From Jacaranda mimosifolia (taxonomy: Eukaryota; Streptophyta; Magnoliopsida; Lamiales; Bignoniaceae): DNA of 64,000 nucleotides. Of this stretch, positions 38,409 to 50,929 are shown one piece after another. A model generated the notes under the pieces. It searched no databases. It worked only from the letters and a program-made list of their open reading frames with translations, and was not told the origin of the DNA. Each line of letters begins with the position of its first letter. Position 1 is the stretch's first letter. The translations under genes were made by a program, and so were the position numbers. The stretch covers positions 39,340,230 through 39,404,229 of the forward strand of contig CM032121.1 of assembly GCA_018894105.1 (NCBI GenBank), in the 5' to 3' direction.

Positions 38409-38741
38409 GGCTTTGTTTGGTTATATTTTCCCGAAATAATATTATTTTAGAAAACATAATCAAACATATTCCCATTTTTTCTCCAAAACGCACATTCTCC
38501 AATATATAGATACATATTATATATATTATATTTTTTTTTATTATTCTAACATTAAAATAATAACTCAATTTTATTTTTACCCCAAAAATCCAACAAAAAA
38601 TATTAATTTGACTACTACAATAAAAAATATCTCCCTCAAAATATAAACAAACATACCAAAAAATAATTTTTATATTTTTCAATAATTCATTTTTCCAAAA
38701 TACATAATAAAATCAAATAAAAAACATAACCAAACACAACC
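38409..38741. mobile_element. Tourist-like MITE, family T1, copy F (inverted relative to copy E)
   Basis: Ends GGCTTTGTTTGGTTATA and (reverse complement) GGTTGTGTTTGGTTATG frame an interior that is the reverse complement of copies A and D. It starts about 107 bases after copy E. Confidence 0.82.
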
Positions 38742-40608
38742 TTTTTTTTTTTTAATACACATTCAAATTAGAAATTTAACATATTTAAATTTTATATTTT
38801 ATATTTTATATTTTATATGTAAAATTTATGTCGTTATATCAAAACCACTCAACATAAATATATCCGTACGTTGTTATAAATGAAGTTTTATTTTTTATTT
38901 ATTTTTAATTAAATGAAGTTATACGTGAAATAATTATACCCACATTAAACACCTAACTATAAGATAATAATTTTGGAAATTACGTGGCTTATTTTATTGC
39001 GCATATAACGGTGGGGATCTCATCTACCACCGCTCCCAACACCCATGCGCATCGCACCTGCCCGTCAACGCGTCGAGCTGCGGCCAATTTGAGCCAACCA
39101 GCCAGCCAAAATTACTTAGCCAAGCCGTTAGATGTTTCAATTTCCGGTTTTCGCGTTTATTTAATAATAATTAAAATATAAAACCACCATATAATCATAA
39201 TAATAATTTAATTATAATAATAATAGTAATTACCCAATGGTATTGGAAAAGATTTATTATGTAGCTAATTATTTCTGTCTTGCTATTAATGGATTGGTTG
39301 CATTAGTTAGTTATTCTAATTATGGTAAATTAGTTTTGGAAAACTATAGATGTTTTAGCTATTTATAAATCACTTTGAAGTGGGACTAGGTTGGTTGTCA
39401 TTTAATAATTTTAACATTTAAAAATTTAAAACATATTTATTTCAATTTGCCATTCTCAAATAAGTTAATATATTTTTTAAAAACTTAACATACTGAATTT
39501 TCTAATTTGTTGTATTTATACATGCACACACATAAAAGATTTGTTAAAATTGAAATTCCAAATTTCATACATATAAGTTTGATGACAATATTATTAGGTA
39601 AATTCACCACTCGAACCGAATTTTTTATTTTTGTGAATGAATAATAATGAAATTTTAACACATAGCATTTTTATTTAATTTAATGTAAAGTTTCATGAAC
39701 AATACAAGAGAAAAGCAAAAAATATCATAATAGAATAAGTGTTTCCACATAATGCCTAAGTACCCAAACAATTTAATATTTGCATCTTTTTATTTGGGCA
39801 GTCCGGAACCAATGCCAAATTGGAATCAAAATGAGAATCGTATGATTAAGGCACGAGGTAACATTTCCATCTTACAAGTAAGATGATTTGTAGAAGCAGA
39901 CCTCAACAAGATCATGTAAACATCTCTAATTATATGGAGATAAATGTATGTCTATTATTGTTATCTTATTACTTTTTTTATACTTTTATTCATTAATTCA
40001 ACCTATATTGGCAGTTAGGTATTGGAGGATTTGTATGAACTTCTTCCATTGACCCTAAAAACTTTATTCCTATATAAGGTTTGATCTTTTTTTTTTTTTA
40101 AAATTATTTCAATATTATCGATCTAAACTATCTCGTTGAAACAAATAGATTGATTTAAAATAAATTCGCAAGGGCCCCAGATAAATATATAATAATTAAC
40201 TTTGTTATCAAATATAAAATTTAGATCTAATCAAAATAATACTTATGGGTACAATTTTTTTTTAAGGGTAATTATTGTGGGCATACAATATAAATATGTG
40301 TTAGATTCATTATTTAATTGATGCTTTATTTTTATATCAATTCATTAATATATATTTTAAATATATATCTATATTTAATAAGTAGGAATAGAAGAAAAAA
40401 TATAAAAGAAAATAAAAGATGTAAAATTATTTAAACATAAAATTAAGCTATAAAAAAAATGTTACACCATGCAGCCCCCGCGTTCGATACAATACATATT
40501 CTTTTTGCTTCTTCCATAATTTAAGTCATTATTTAATTTAAGCCAGCCTCTCCTCAAAAGCCAAGCCATTCTTGACCCATGAATAAGCGTAAAAGCCGAG
40601 GCGCGTAG

Positions 40609-40614
40609 CACGTG
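40609..40614 (+). promoter_or_regulatory. G-box (CACGTG) upstream of the CCR-like gene
   Basis: A palindromic CACGTG followed by ACGCCG lies about 100 bases upstream of a TATA-like TATATAG (40713-40719), with the ATG at 40807. The spacing suits a promoter bound by bZIP or bHLH factors. No expression evidence is available. Confidence 0.5.
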
Positions 40615-40712
40615 ACGCCGCTTATTTTTACAACTATACCCTTCTCCGTCTATCCCCTCATCTACAGTTCCACTTCTATCAATTTATACTCACAGCTGAA
40701 AGCTAATAGTAG

Positions 40713-40719
40713 TATATAG
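40713..40719 (+). promoter_or_regulatory. Candidate TATA box of the CCR-like gene
   Basis: TATATAG lies 88 bases before the ATG at 40807. This would place transcription start near 40745 with a leader of about 60 bases. It is a sequence-and-position inference. Confidence 0.5.
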
Positions 40720-40806
40720 TAAGTAATAATTGCTTCTACAGAAGCTCCATATTCCAAAATAAGCTAAACTTGGACGGTACCTGGTGGTGGTTACTCGGAA
40801 GCTGCA

Positions 40807-43800
40807 ATGGGGATTGTAAGATTGGAGGAGACCCAGAAGGCGGAACTCGAGGAATTCCGCCGGATGCTGCTATCTTGCGCGGCGGTGCACCGGCGGAAGG
40901 ACGACGATGGATTCGGGGTTCAAGAGAATGCGTTGCCTGCCGGAAACGGGGACTTATTGGACAGGTTGGTTTGTGTGACCAGCGGCGTATCATATCTTGG
41001 AATTGCTATAGTGAACCAGCTCCTAGTCAACGGCTACTCTGTCCGGATCGTCGTTGATAATGAAGGTTCGCTTTTAGAATTTCTCCTTGAATCTATGATG
41101 AACTGAAGATAATTAATTGTACAAATTTTAGAGTAATCTGGAGTGATGTTATTGATATAATGACATGTTCGATCATCTCTAAGATTAAAGAATTTACATG
41201 AACTCATCCGTCATAGTGTGTGTGTGTGTTCCTTTTCCTTTTTTTTTTTTTTTTAAATTATATATTTGATTTTTGAAGCACTTTTTTCAGCCTCCACTGT
41301 AGTTCCGTTTACTAGTTGAACTTTCTTGCTTTTTCCCAATTGTAAACTGGCGGCTTCAGTAGACTTCTTTTCCTCTGTTTTTGGGGGCTTGATTTCTAGT
41401 AATAACTGCAAAATGTGGAAAGGACATATTCCGATTTGGTGGATTCAAAATTTGGAGTTAGTATTGCAGCTGAAGTTTTACATTCCAATCATCAGAACTT
41501 TTAACTCTCTCTGAGATCAATAGATAGTTTCCTTTTTCATTTTCTTTTTCCTGGTTTCTTCAATAAGAGTTCTTTTTGTTTTTCTAATGTAGCTTTCAAA
41601 GAACAATAAATAATTATTTAGCCTATAATCATCAGAGTTTATTTTTTCGATTGGATGATTGATTGCTTGGGTAATTATGTATTTTTCTTCCTGGTAATCT
41701 TCAATGAGGAGTTATTCATGTTGTTCTAATTTAACTTTCACAAATGAAAGATGGTAATTTAGGGACGTTGAATGTTTAGCCACCTTAATTTGTTCATAAT
41801 TCCGCTGGTGCTTCCCACTTGCGAGCCGCCTTAACATGTTCTTTTCTTTTCATGTGTCGTAATCAACAATCCTCTGATTAGTCAACTATTGCTTTTCATG
41901 CTTTCCAGAATATAACATGATGTGGGTTATCTTTTTTCTATCTGGTCCCTCCCTTTTTGAATTGTTGGACAGCTATGAAATAATAGCATTGAATTGGAAA
42001 TGCAGAAGATGTGGAAAAGCTGAGAGAAATGGAGATTTCTGGTGAAATGAGACTGAACAACAGCATTGTTGAAGTGGTCATGGCCAAGCTCACTGATGTT
42101 GATAGCCTAACTCAGGCATTTGATGGCTGTCGTGGCGTTTTCCACACTGCTGCGTTTGTGGACCCTGCTGGATTATCTGGTTACTCTGTAAGTAATTCTC
42201 TTTTTCCATCCTTTACACTATGTTTGGTTTAAAGATTTTGATTATAAAAGAAAAATGTTAGGAAAAGAAAAATAAAATTAAAGAAATATAAAATCTCAAT
42301 TTTGTTTGGTTGTTAAAGAAAACAATGAAGAAATGGATGGAATAAAGAGATGTGATGAATTTGTTTTCCATCCCTCGTTTTCCTCACCATTTTATTTTCC
42401 TCAAAAACACTATATTTTCCCGCGAGTTTTCTTCTTCTTTTTTTTTTTTTTAAATATTTTCCTTATTAACTGAACAATTAAAAATATTTTCCTTAGTGCC
42501 CCCCCACACACCCCCCAACCATTTTTTCTCTTGTTCCTTTTAACTTTTCCTCACTAAAATCCTTGAACCAAACAAGCTCTTAGTTTTTCTCCTAAAAATC
42601 TTGGCTAGTTTGGCAAAACTTAATTGGTAATATAGCAAGTGTTAATAACTGTTGCTTTTTAGTTGATAAGCCATATGTGGAACTAAATGCCACAATGGTG
42701 ACAATTACTGCCATAAATGTCTTTAATCTGATTTGTAGTTCCACTAATCTATTGTGTTTGTTGGGTAATTTAATTCTGCACTAATGGAGGATGAGATGCC
42801 TAATATAATGAAAGTCAAAGAGGTTTGGTTTAAGATAATAACTGTACTTGAATTAGATATCCACATATGAACTGAAACCAATTCGTAGTTAATGAGTTTG
42901 GTGCCAATCAATTGCATGCCTGCTTATTTTACTTGGGCCTATGTAGGCCACAAATGGGAGATGATTGATGACGAGATGATAAAGGCAATGATTCTACATA
43001 TTGTATATGCCTTATTCTACTATAATTAGATGACTATGAAGCTTTTATATGGTTTCATCACGTACATGCTACTATATTAGTTCCATAAATTCATTTTATG
43101 ATGTAATTAGAGGATACACGATAGGTTTTCGTCAGTTTAACACATGAAGTGTTCATATTTTGAATGCCAAACTTCTGCATAAAACAATAGGCTCTGCTGT
43201 TGTTTATTTGAAGTAGATATGATTCATTTAGGAATGCTATTGGCTTTATATGCGAAGTGAGTAAGCCAGTTTAAGGACTCTTTACAGATCTCACACCTTT
43301 TAACATATTATAGTGTATCCTTTTTCTTATTGCTGCTGCAGTTTCATTTAAGCGTGTTGTTGCTGATTAAACTCATTGGCAAAATTAATCTTTCTGTAGA
43401 AAGCCATGGCTAATATTGAAGTCAATGCATGCAAGAACGTCATAAAGGCATGTGGAGTTTCACCTTCTGTCAGACACTGTGTGCTCACCTCCTCTCTTTT
43501 GACATGTATTTGGCGAGACAACTCTCTTGATGAAATTTCACGCCTAATTGACCACAAGTGCTGGAGCGATGAGTCCGTCTGCTTAAACAAAAAGGTACGC
43601 TCCATTAGAAAACCAAAGCTAAAATTTGAGTCTACTTCATTATAGAGATCTTGTTTGTTGCTACACAAAAATAAGTCAAAAGTACTACAAAGTGAGATTC
43701 AGCATAATCTTGTTCCTAAAATCGACAGCTCTGGTATGCTCTGGGGAAGCTGAGGGCAGAAAAGGCCGCATGGGAGATAGCAAAAGAGAGCGGTCTGAAG

Positions 43801-44175
43801 CTGGCTACCATTTGCCCAGGACTTATGACGGGCTCAGAGTTCTTCCTGAGAAGCCCAACTTCTACCATTGCATATCTTAAAGGAGTTCAAGAAATGTATG
43901 TCTATGGATTACTAGCAACTGTTGACATAAACAGATTAGCAAAGGCGCACGTTTGTGTCTTTGAGGAGATGAAGAAGACGGCCTCTGGAAGGTACATTTG
44001 CTTTGATCGAATAATTGAGAGAGAAGATGAGATTGAAAAGCTGGCTCGTGAGACTGGCAAAAATCCCAGCTCAATAACAGGGGGCGCCTCGTCCAGCAAC
44101 AGGGCTCGATTTGAATTGTCAAATGCTAAACTTGCTCGGTTAATGTTGAGAACTCGAAGATGTAATAATGAGTGA
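40807..44175 (+). CDS. Cinnamoyl-CoA-reductase-like extended short-chain dehydrogenase (atypical)
   Basis: Four exons join in frame: 40807-41065, 42006-42187, 43400-43594, 43729-44175, giving 360 aa. The first roughly 50 residues precede the Rossmann fold and are charged. The fold starts at [20 protein letters not shown], where the usual TGxxGxxG dinucleotide loop is degraded. [13 protein letters not shown] is the conserved CCR/DFR strand. A Ser in VLTSSLL and the YxxxK of LWYALGK give a possible catalytic triad. True CCRs carry NWYCYGK, so this is a CCR-like protein and probably not a monolignol CCR. ATICPG and the [10 protein letters not shown] region are the usual C-terminal family landmarks. 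A Tourist-like MITE sits in the second intron. It resembles Arabidopsis AT5G14700 from memory. The substrate is unknown. Confidence 0.92.
42216..42579. mobile_element. Tourist-like MITE in the second intron of the CCR-like gene
   Basis: The ends CACTATGTTTGGTTT and, in reverse complement, GAGCTTGTTTGGTTC form imperfect TIRs flanked by TTA (42213-42215 and 42580-42582). The interior is AT-rich with a C-rich patch near 42498-42520. It does not touch the splice sites. Confidence 0.75.
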
Positions 44176-44490
44176 ACGATAGATAGGGGTGTCGTTTGGA
44201 AATCAAATTTTGTCGCGAGCATTTGAAGAGTAACATGTTAGGATTTTGAGCTTTGTAAGTGTGGCTTGCAGGTTGGAAGAAGCTCATGAACCTTTTTCTG
44301 TGGTTTTGTTGTATAGTGTAGTGTGAATGTGGAAGTGGAAAGTAAACTAAGTACTAGTTTTCCAAATTGAGCTCTCGTGCTGGATTATTGCCTCCAAGAT
44401 TGCCCCAGAATTTACTCTTTAACTTCTTCTTCTTCTTCTTGAAGCCCAAAATTTCTATTACAGGGAGACTGACCTTGTATGGAGTCTATT

Positions 44491-45168
44491 AAAGTTGTCA
44501 ATTGGTCAGATTATGATCGAATTAGTTATATTTAAGTCCGACTATCAAAATTCATATCCGAATACAATTCAATATTCGAAAGGATCTTTGTTAGTCAATA
44601 TGATATTCGAATTCGATAGCTATTCGAAATTCGATAAAAAAATTCAAGCCCATTTAATATTTTTTCTCCCTCTCCCCCCTTTTGGATTATATAAAAATAT
44701 TATATTTATAAAGTAAATTTACAGCATATTTGATTTTAACAACCTTTTATTATATATTAGTATCAAAGTTAAATATTTGAATACTAAACCCTTATTCACA
44801 TTATATTAATGCATCGATGAACTACTATACATTATTATATTTCACATTTTATCAGTATCCTTCTTATTTTTTAGGCTAAAGACTCAATATTAATAGCATA
44901 TTATAAACGTTAATATAAATATTAGGTCAATATAATATAGATTTTATTTTAAAATTTTTATTAATTAAAATTATATATAAGAGTATTAATTTAATAAAAA
45001 ATCACTAAAGTTCGGATTCAAATCTTTAAAGGATCGAATTTCTTAATTTCATATTCCATCTACTTATTTTGAATAACGAATATTTATAATGAAATCTGAT
45101 TCTTTATATATTTTAATCGAATAAAAATTTTAAAATTCAAATTAAAATTCGATCAATTGATATCCCGA
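44491..45168. mobile_element. Non-autonomous hAT-like element, family X, copy 3
   Basis: Left end AAAGTTGTCAATTGGTC and right end (reverse complement) TTCGGGATATCAATTGATC enclose an interior colinear with copy 1. Flanks share AGTCT (44483-44487 and 45169-45173), a decayed duplication. It lies just after the 3' end of the CCR-like gene. Confidence 0.75.
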
Positions 45169-46482
45169 AGTCTTCACTAGCCTTGTCGCATGCGTATGAA
45201 CGAAGCCCATCCGTTAGAAATCTTGGCCCATGGGTCTATCAATTGGGCATCAGGTACACACTAGAGAAAGTAGTTTATATTTATTAATTTTTCCTTACAA
45301 ATCCATGGACAAGAAGTTTATACTAAAAAGTCACTAAATTATAAAGAATAAAATAAATAAAATTTTATTAGACCTGGCATACCAAAAACATTAGACAAGC
45401 ATTTGCCCAAATACTAGTTAAAACTCGTCGTCGTGAAACGCCTTCCTTATGTTCATAAATTTAAGTTGTTATAATATTGACACTAGTTATATTAATTAAT
45501 AATAAAATATTTAATTTTTTATTTATAAATAATAAAATATATATATAATTAATCTTATGGACCATGGTAGGAGGAAAAAAATAACCAAAGAATAAAAGAA
45601 AAATATGGGAGATAAACAATTATTAAATAATTATTTTTTTTGAGTAATAATCTTTTTTTACCGGATAATGTATAAAGGCTTTAATTGGTATACAAAAAGT
45701 AGTATACCAACATTAAAATTACTCTTTTTGTGAGTGTAAAGATTCTGTCTTTTTTATATAGTATAGTAGATGTAATAATTTTAACAAATACAGTATTTTT
45801 CCAACTTTCATGCCAAATCGCGCATATATCTCTATTTGCTAATATTATCAAATTTATTCAAATATAATATAATTATTCCTCATCATATATATACATTTCT
45901 ATTCATAGACGGAGGCAAAAGGGGGCTGACAGGGTAGCCGTCACCCTCAAAATATTGAAGCTTGATTTTTTTTATTGAAAATTTTAAAATATTATAATTT
46001 TGCCACCTCTCAAATTATAAAATTGTCCTTCATTTTATTAATAATATGTCATATTCTTATCGTATCGATTGTTTTGAAATTATAGATTTTAAATGATTAG
46101 TATATATAAAATAAAAAATATATATTATATTTTTAGTAATTCGGAATTTCGTTCCTTATAATAAAAAATTCTCGCTTCGTCCCTACTTCTACCATACATA
46201 TCCGGATAAAGAAAATAGAAAAAAAATAAATAAATAAAAATTCAACAACAACAACTAGGTGGACGTCTTGCTCAGAGTCCCACGTTCGTGAGTCCACGAC
46301 CACGCAAAGAAAAGGGAAATTTTGTGAGAAAAAAATGCTTGGCATCAGTCCCTCACCACGGACATTTTGCTTGTTTGGCTGACACAGAGTAATTAGTACC
46401 GGTATTTAAATAAAAAAATATATATTATTATTTTTCTCATACATAGGCACGAATCATGATTCAATACTCTACAATATACTTA

Positions 46483-47069
46483 GGGCTAGTGTGATTAGAT
46501 TTTTAAATTACTCATAATTATTTATCATGTAATAATTTGTGTTATTTTTTTATCATTGTGGTATAATTTAATTGGTATGATAAATAAATAAATAAATTGT
46601 GGTCTCTATATATGGTTTTGAGCAATCATCACCTCACGAGTTAATTTTTGGGGTTTAGTTAGATCTAAGGTCCATTACTTAATATGGTATCGGAGCCACC
46701 TATTTTCGATATTGGGTTATCTAGTGTTGTTGGGTCATCCGTTTCATATCACTCCACGCTCCAAATGTTCATTGCTGGGCGTACATGGGGTGTGTTAGTG
46801 TCCCGCATCAGTAAAATAAATTAATTGTAGTCTCTATATATAGTATTGGACAATCCTCACCTCATTAGCTAACTTTTGAGATTGAGTTAGGCCTAAAGTA
46901 CATTCCTTAACAGGGGGTGGCACATTAATTTATTATAAGAATTGTATATATAAATACGAGCATTTGATATTCATATGGGTTTGATTGCTTATTGTCATTC
47001 AAACCAAACAAATAATAAAGTAAGATAAAAATATTGTATCTTACTTTATCATCCCAACAAAACTAACTC
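46483..47069. mobile_element. Tourist-like MITE (family T3) split by a TRIM insertion
   Basis: Outer ends GGGCTAGTGTGATTAG and (reverse complement) GAGTTAGTTTTGTTGG are flanked by TTA (46480-46482 and 47070-47072). Left part (to about 46588) and right part (from about 46913) together match the uninterrupted copy at 58158-58434 in reverse complement. The middle is the TRIM. Confidence 0.88.
46588..46912 (+). mobile_element. TRIM, second copy, nested in a MITE; 5' LTR truncated
   Basis: The 3' LTR 46793-46912 (120 bp, starts TGTTAGTGTCCCGCATC, ends CCTTAACA) is near-colinear with both LTRs at 16.0-16.3 kb. The primer site TGGTATCGGAGCCACC begins at 46685, immediately after the 5' LTR end. The 5' LTR retains only about its last 97 bases, as the first roughly 23 are missing at the MITE junction. 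Confidence 0.85.
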
Positions 47070-48308
47070 TTAATATATCCCACTCCTCTCTCGGGATGAG
47101 CTACATATAATATATATATATATATATTAAATTATCAGAATTCTTTTTATTTTTATTTTTTAAAAAAGAAGTGCTTTGCTGTGGTCAAGGTCTACACATC
47201 ATTAGAATATGATTTCAAGAGAGACACGGGACAAGGATACATATACACATAAATACTCTTCACATCAGAGATTTGTAAATACAATTTTTAGTACTCATCT
47301 AACATGAGATGATCCGAAGTAGTACTATATCTTTGTCCTAGCTTGAGATTATAATTTCAAGCACAAAACACACACACACACACATTTCTCATTGATAACT
47401 TCATCCAAATCCTAATATTCATGCTGAAGATCCAAAACTATTGGAGATCTTCACAGACAAGGCAACATCGGATGAAAATTTACGATATTCTCTAGTATAT
47501 TTGAGGTACGATGTGTAAATACTTTGTTTTATCATGTAATTTGTATGTGTACATAATCTTTACTATGATTATTTTTTAAAGGGATTTTAGCTGATTCTTC
47601 GAATATCTATTATGGGTTTTGAACCCATAATCGATTTATTTATAATAATTATATCTTATTCATCTCTAATTCAGTATATCAGTATAAATTTTAAGTTAAA
47701 AAATGTTATTTTTATTTGAATTTAGAATCGATTTATTTGTAGTAATGAGAACTTATTCGTCTACGTATTATAAATTTTAAATTTCAAGCTCAAAAGTAGT
47801 GTTTATGTTTCTTCTTCATCTTCTCTTTGTTAGCTTTATTAAGGTATTTGCTAAGGGTATAAACGTCATAAAAATCTGTAATTGTGTAAAGTATAAGTAG
47901 TTTAGGATAGATATTTGAATATTCCATGCAATTATTTCTGCAATTAAGGGATGGATTGATTGATTGCATGCCTTTTGCTTTTACTTCAAAAAAAAAAAAA
48001 AAAAAGGAATAGTTTTCAAGTTTGAACAGTTCTGGTAAGATACTTTCACTTTCTGTTCAGACAATCAATGCTTGTACTATAGTCGCATTTACGAGTCGCC
48101 GTCAAGCCGTCTTCTCCTGCTGAAAGAGCTGCACGTTTTTTTCGTTAAAAGAAAGAAAAGGGAAAAGAGTCACCGGAGAAGAACTCGCCGGTTAGGTTCA
48201 GGACAAAAGATAATATAAATATAGGCGTTGTCGAACACGAACATGACGATCACATGAGTCTTGTCATCGGAATCACCAAACTACCCTTTGGCCCATATAA
48301 ATTACTAT

Positions 48309-48895
48309 GGACATGTTTGGCTGTGTTTTCTCGAAACAAAATTATTTTGAGAAAATATAATCAAATATATATTTATTTTTCCTTTAAAACACTCAAAAAT
48401 GGTTTTCTCAAAATATTATTTCCTATCATTCATTATCCCAAAATTTTTCTCATTTTCCAATATATATATATATATATACATATTATATGCACATCATATA
48501 TATTTTATTATTATTCTAACAATAAAAAAATCACTCAATTCCATTTTTATTTCAAAAATTCATTAAAAAGACATTGATTTTATTGCTATATAAAAATTGT
48601 TTCCTCCTAAAACATAAATAAACACACCAAAACTCTCAAAAATTAATTTTTAATTATTATCCAAAACATGCCGAGTGGCCTGTGGTCCAACTGCATAAGT
48701 CTCTCACATAATGTGGGAGGTCAGAAGTTCGAGTCTGAACGAACTCTTGATGTGCATGTGTATTAAAAAAAAAAACTATTTTCCAAAATATAATCGAATA
48801 TCCATTACATTCCCCAACACAATTTTTGTATTCTCAATAATTCACTTTTCCAAAATACATAATAAAATCAAATAAAAAAATAACCAAACATAACC
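48309..48895. mobile_element. Tourist-like MITE, family T1, copy G, carrying a SINE
   Basis: Ends GGACATGTTTGGCTGTG and (reverse complement) GGTTATGTTTGGTTAT enclose an interior that is the reverse complement of copies A and D. TAA follows the right end. It is lengthened by the SINE-like insertion at 48670-48776. Confidence 0.82.
48670..48776 (+). repeat. tRNA-derived SINE-like element nested in a MITE
   Basis: Order of parts: box-A-like GTGGCCTGTGG, CATAAGTCTCTCACAT, box-B GTTCGAGTC, a short 3' part with GATGTGCATGTGTATT, then a poly-A tail. It is flanked by a 15-bp duplication with two mismatches (TATTATCCAAAACAT at 48655-48669, TATTTTCCAAAATAT at 48777-48791). That is the length expected of LINE-mediated insertion. 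Confidence 0.82.
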
Positions 48896-50580
48896 TAAAT
48901 TTTTTCAGAAGAATTTTATTTTTTTTCTTTTTTTTTAAAACAATTTTGAATGGGACTCTCTCAACGCCCCAATTTAAGTGCCCAATTCAAAATTAGTACA
49001 GGGAGAGTCAGACTGTTAATTAAATAGGACTGATTTTAATGTATATATATTTTCTGATTTTTCATAATTAAAATTGTTAATTTTTTGTCCTGATGTCAGG
49101 TCCTTGGTCAGCTGAAGAGGTTAAATAAAAAAATAAAAACAAGTCTCAAGAAGTGGCCAGCCCAGAACCACAAGGCAAGATTAACTCTAGGTAACACCCC
49201 ATGTGGAATCTCCATGCTTTAATTTCTTTGGAAGTTGTTTTCTTTTATTTTATTTACTTAATTTATTCTTTCCCATAAAATGAACCCCATAGTTAAAATA
49301 TATATATATAGGAAAAAAGAGAGGGAATCTTGATGGATCATCACTTCTTTTTTTAATATATATTTATGTGTGTATATATTGTAAGATCAAAAATATTATA
49401 TTGTAAGATCAAAAATATTAATCTAATATTCAACCTGTCATCATTGAAAAGAACTAAAAAAGTATTTGTGTCATTTTTTTGTTTTTATTTATACACGTAC
49501 GCATACTAAGAATTCGTTATGATCCGAACATTTAACTTCATGCTTATATGTTGTGAGGGCAATGCTAATTAACCACTCATCAAAGGTATTTGGTGAGTTT
49601 ATAAATTCCTCTGAACATCTTATAAGATGTTTGACAACGTACAATATGTTATAAAATGTCAGATAAATTATATAGAAAAAATATCTTACAAGCTCCAAAA
49701 ATAAATTAATTTTTTTTTATACTTTTAACCATTTTAATTATAAAAGTGTCACTATGAATATCTTTTTAAAATCTTATTTTATTTGAATACTCCATAAATT
49801 TATGTTTAAAATAAAATTTAACATTTTATCAAATTTAATTTATCCTAACAACCTCTAATTTTATGCATAATCATGAAGTCAATATATGAGATCCCGTCAA
49901 ATTAATTGAAATGACGCAATTTATTAATACTTGAAGGTATTCTAAGAGCTTAATTTCACTTTTATATTCAATTTGATTTATTTATTTACATACACAAGTA
50001 TATTTAAAATTTTAATTTTAAACCTTACGCATATAAATATAAATATAACAACAATAAACCAATTGACCACTTAATTATTATATAAACTTGGACTATATTT
50101 AATATCTGATATTAAACACCACAACAAGCTCTAATCTCATCCGATTGCTTGTTTGATATGTAATATTAAAATTACGGACCAGCCCACTAATCATTCAGGG
50201 CCCATTACTGTGGCCGTAATTAGTGTTTATTGACGTAAAGAAAGACGAGGTGCGATTAAACAATCGCACCCCATTGGGCAATCCTAATTGCCATCAAAAT
50301 ATCAATATAGTCCTCTATTATGTTGAATATTTTTTTTTTTAAATTACCATGGACATGATTTCTTAAATAAGGGCAGAATAGGCAACACATTTATAATAAT
50401 GCGTATCAAACAGCAAATTAGATTGTGGGAGATATGGTTGGGGGCTAATTTGTAACTGTAATCTTGTGTATCAAATAGACAACTAAATTTATGAGTAATG
50501 ACTAATATCATATTATTATATCACTACTATAAGACCCACTATTATCAAAATTTCGTATCAAACGTGATTTCAGTTGCTTA

Positions 50581-50917
50581 GGGCCCGTTTGGATTTGTTT
50601 CCTGGAGGCATTTTTATTTTCTGAAAAAAGAAATAGTGAAAAGTTAATTATAAATGTGTGTTTGAAAATAAAATATTGTTTGGAGGTATTGTTTAAAATG
50701 TAATAATTATGTATTGCTGAAAATGAGTTGTATTTATAAAATATAGTACTTTGTATTAAAAATCGTGTAAATATTAGTAGGAGAAAATAAAAAGTGAAAA
50801 TAGAGAGAGTGTGTATAAAAAAATGTGTTGAAAATAAAAATATATGTAAAAATTAATAATTTTCTAATTTTTTTTCAAGAGAAAATAAAAATGGGGCTTT
50901 CAAAACCAAACGGGCAC
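50581..50917. mobile_element. Tourist-like MITE, family T2a
   Basis: Ends GGGCCCGTTTGGATTTG and (reverse complement) GTGCCCGTTTGGTTTTG are preceded by TTA (50578-50580). The interior matches 19080-19424. Confidence 0.8.
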
Positions 50918-50929
50918 TTTTTTTCTTAA

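Larger units (their letters stand above)
36000..40600. other. Gene-free interval between PAC3 and the CCR-like gene
   Basis: It contains the T1 copies E and F, a truncated SINE tail near 36850-36920 (AGGATCGAAATTTTAATGAAC then GTGCATGTGTATTAAT), a GC-richer fragment at 36530-36660 and another at 39000-39130, plus poly-T tracts. No exon structure was found. Confidence 0.55.

Noticed and set aside
38371..38682. 103-codon minus-strand ORF
   Set aside because: It lies inside MITE copy F and reflects AT-rich repeat sequence.
48254..48577. 107-codon ORF
   Set aside because: Most of its length is MITE sequence. Only the first few codons are outside the element, so it is treated as a promoter-like fragment only.
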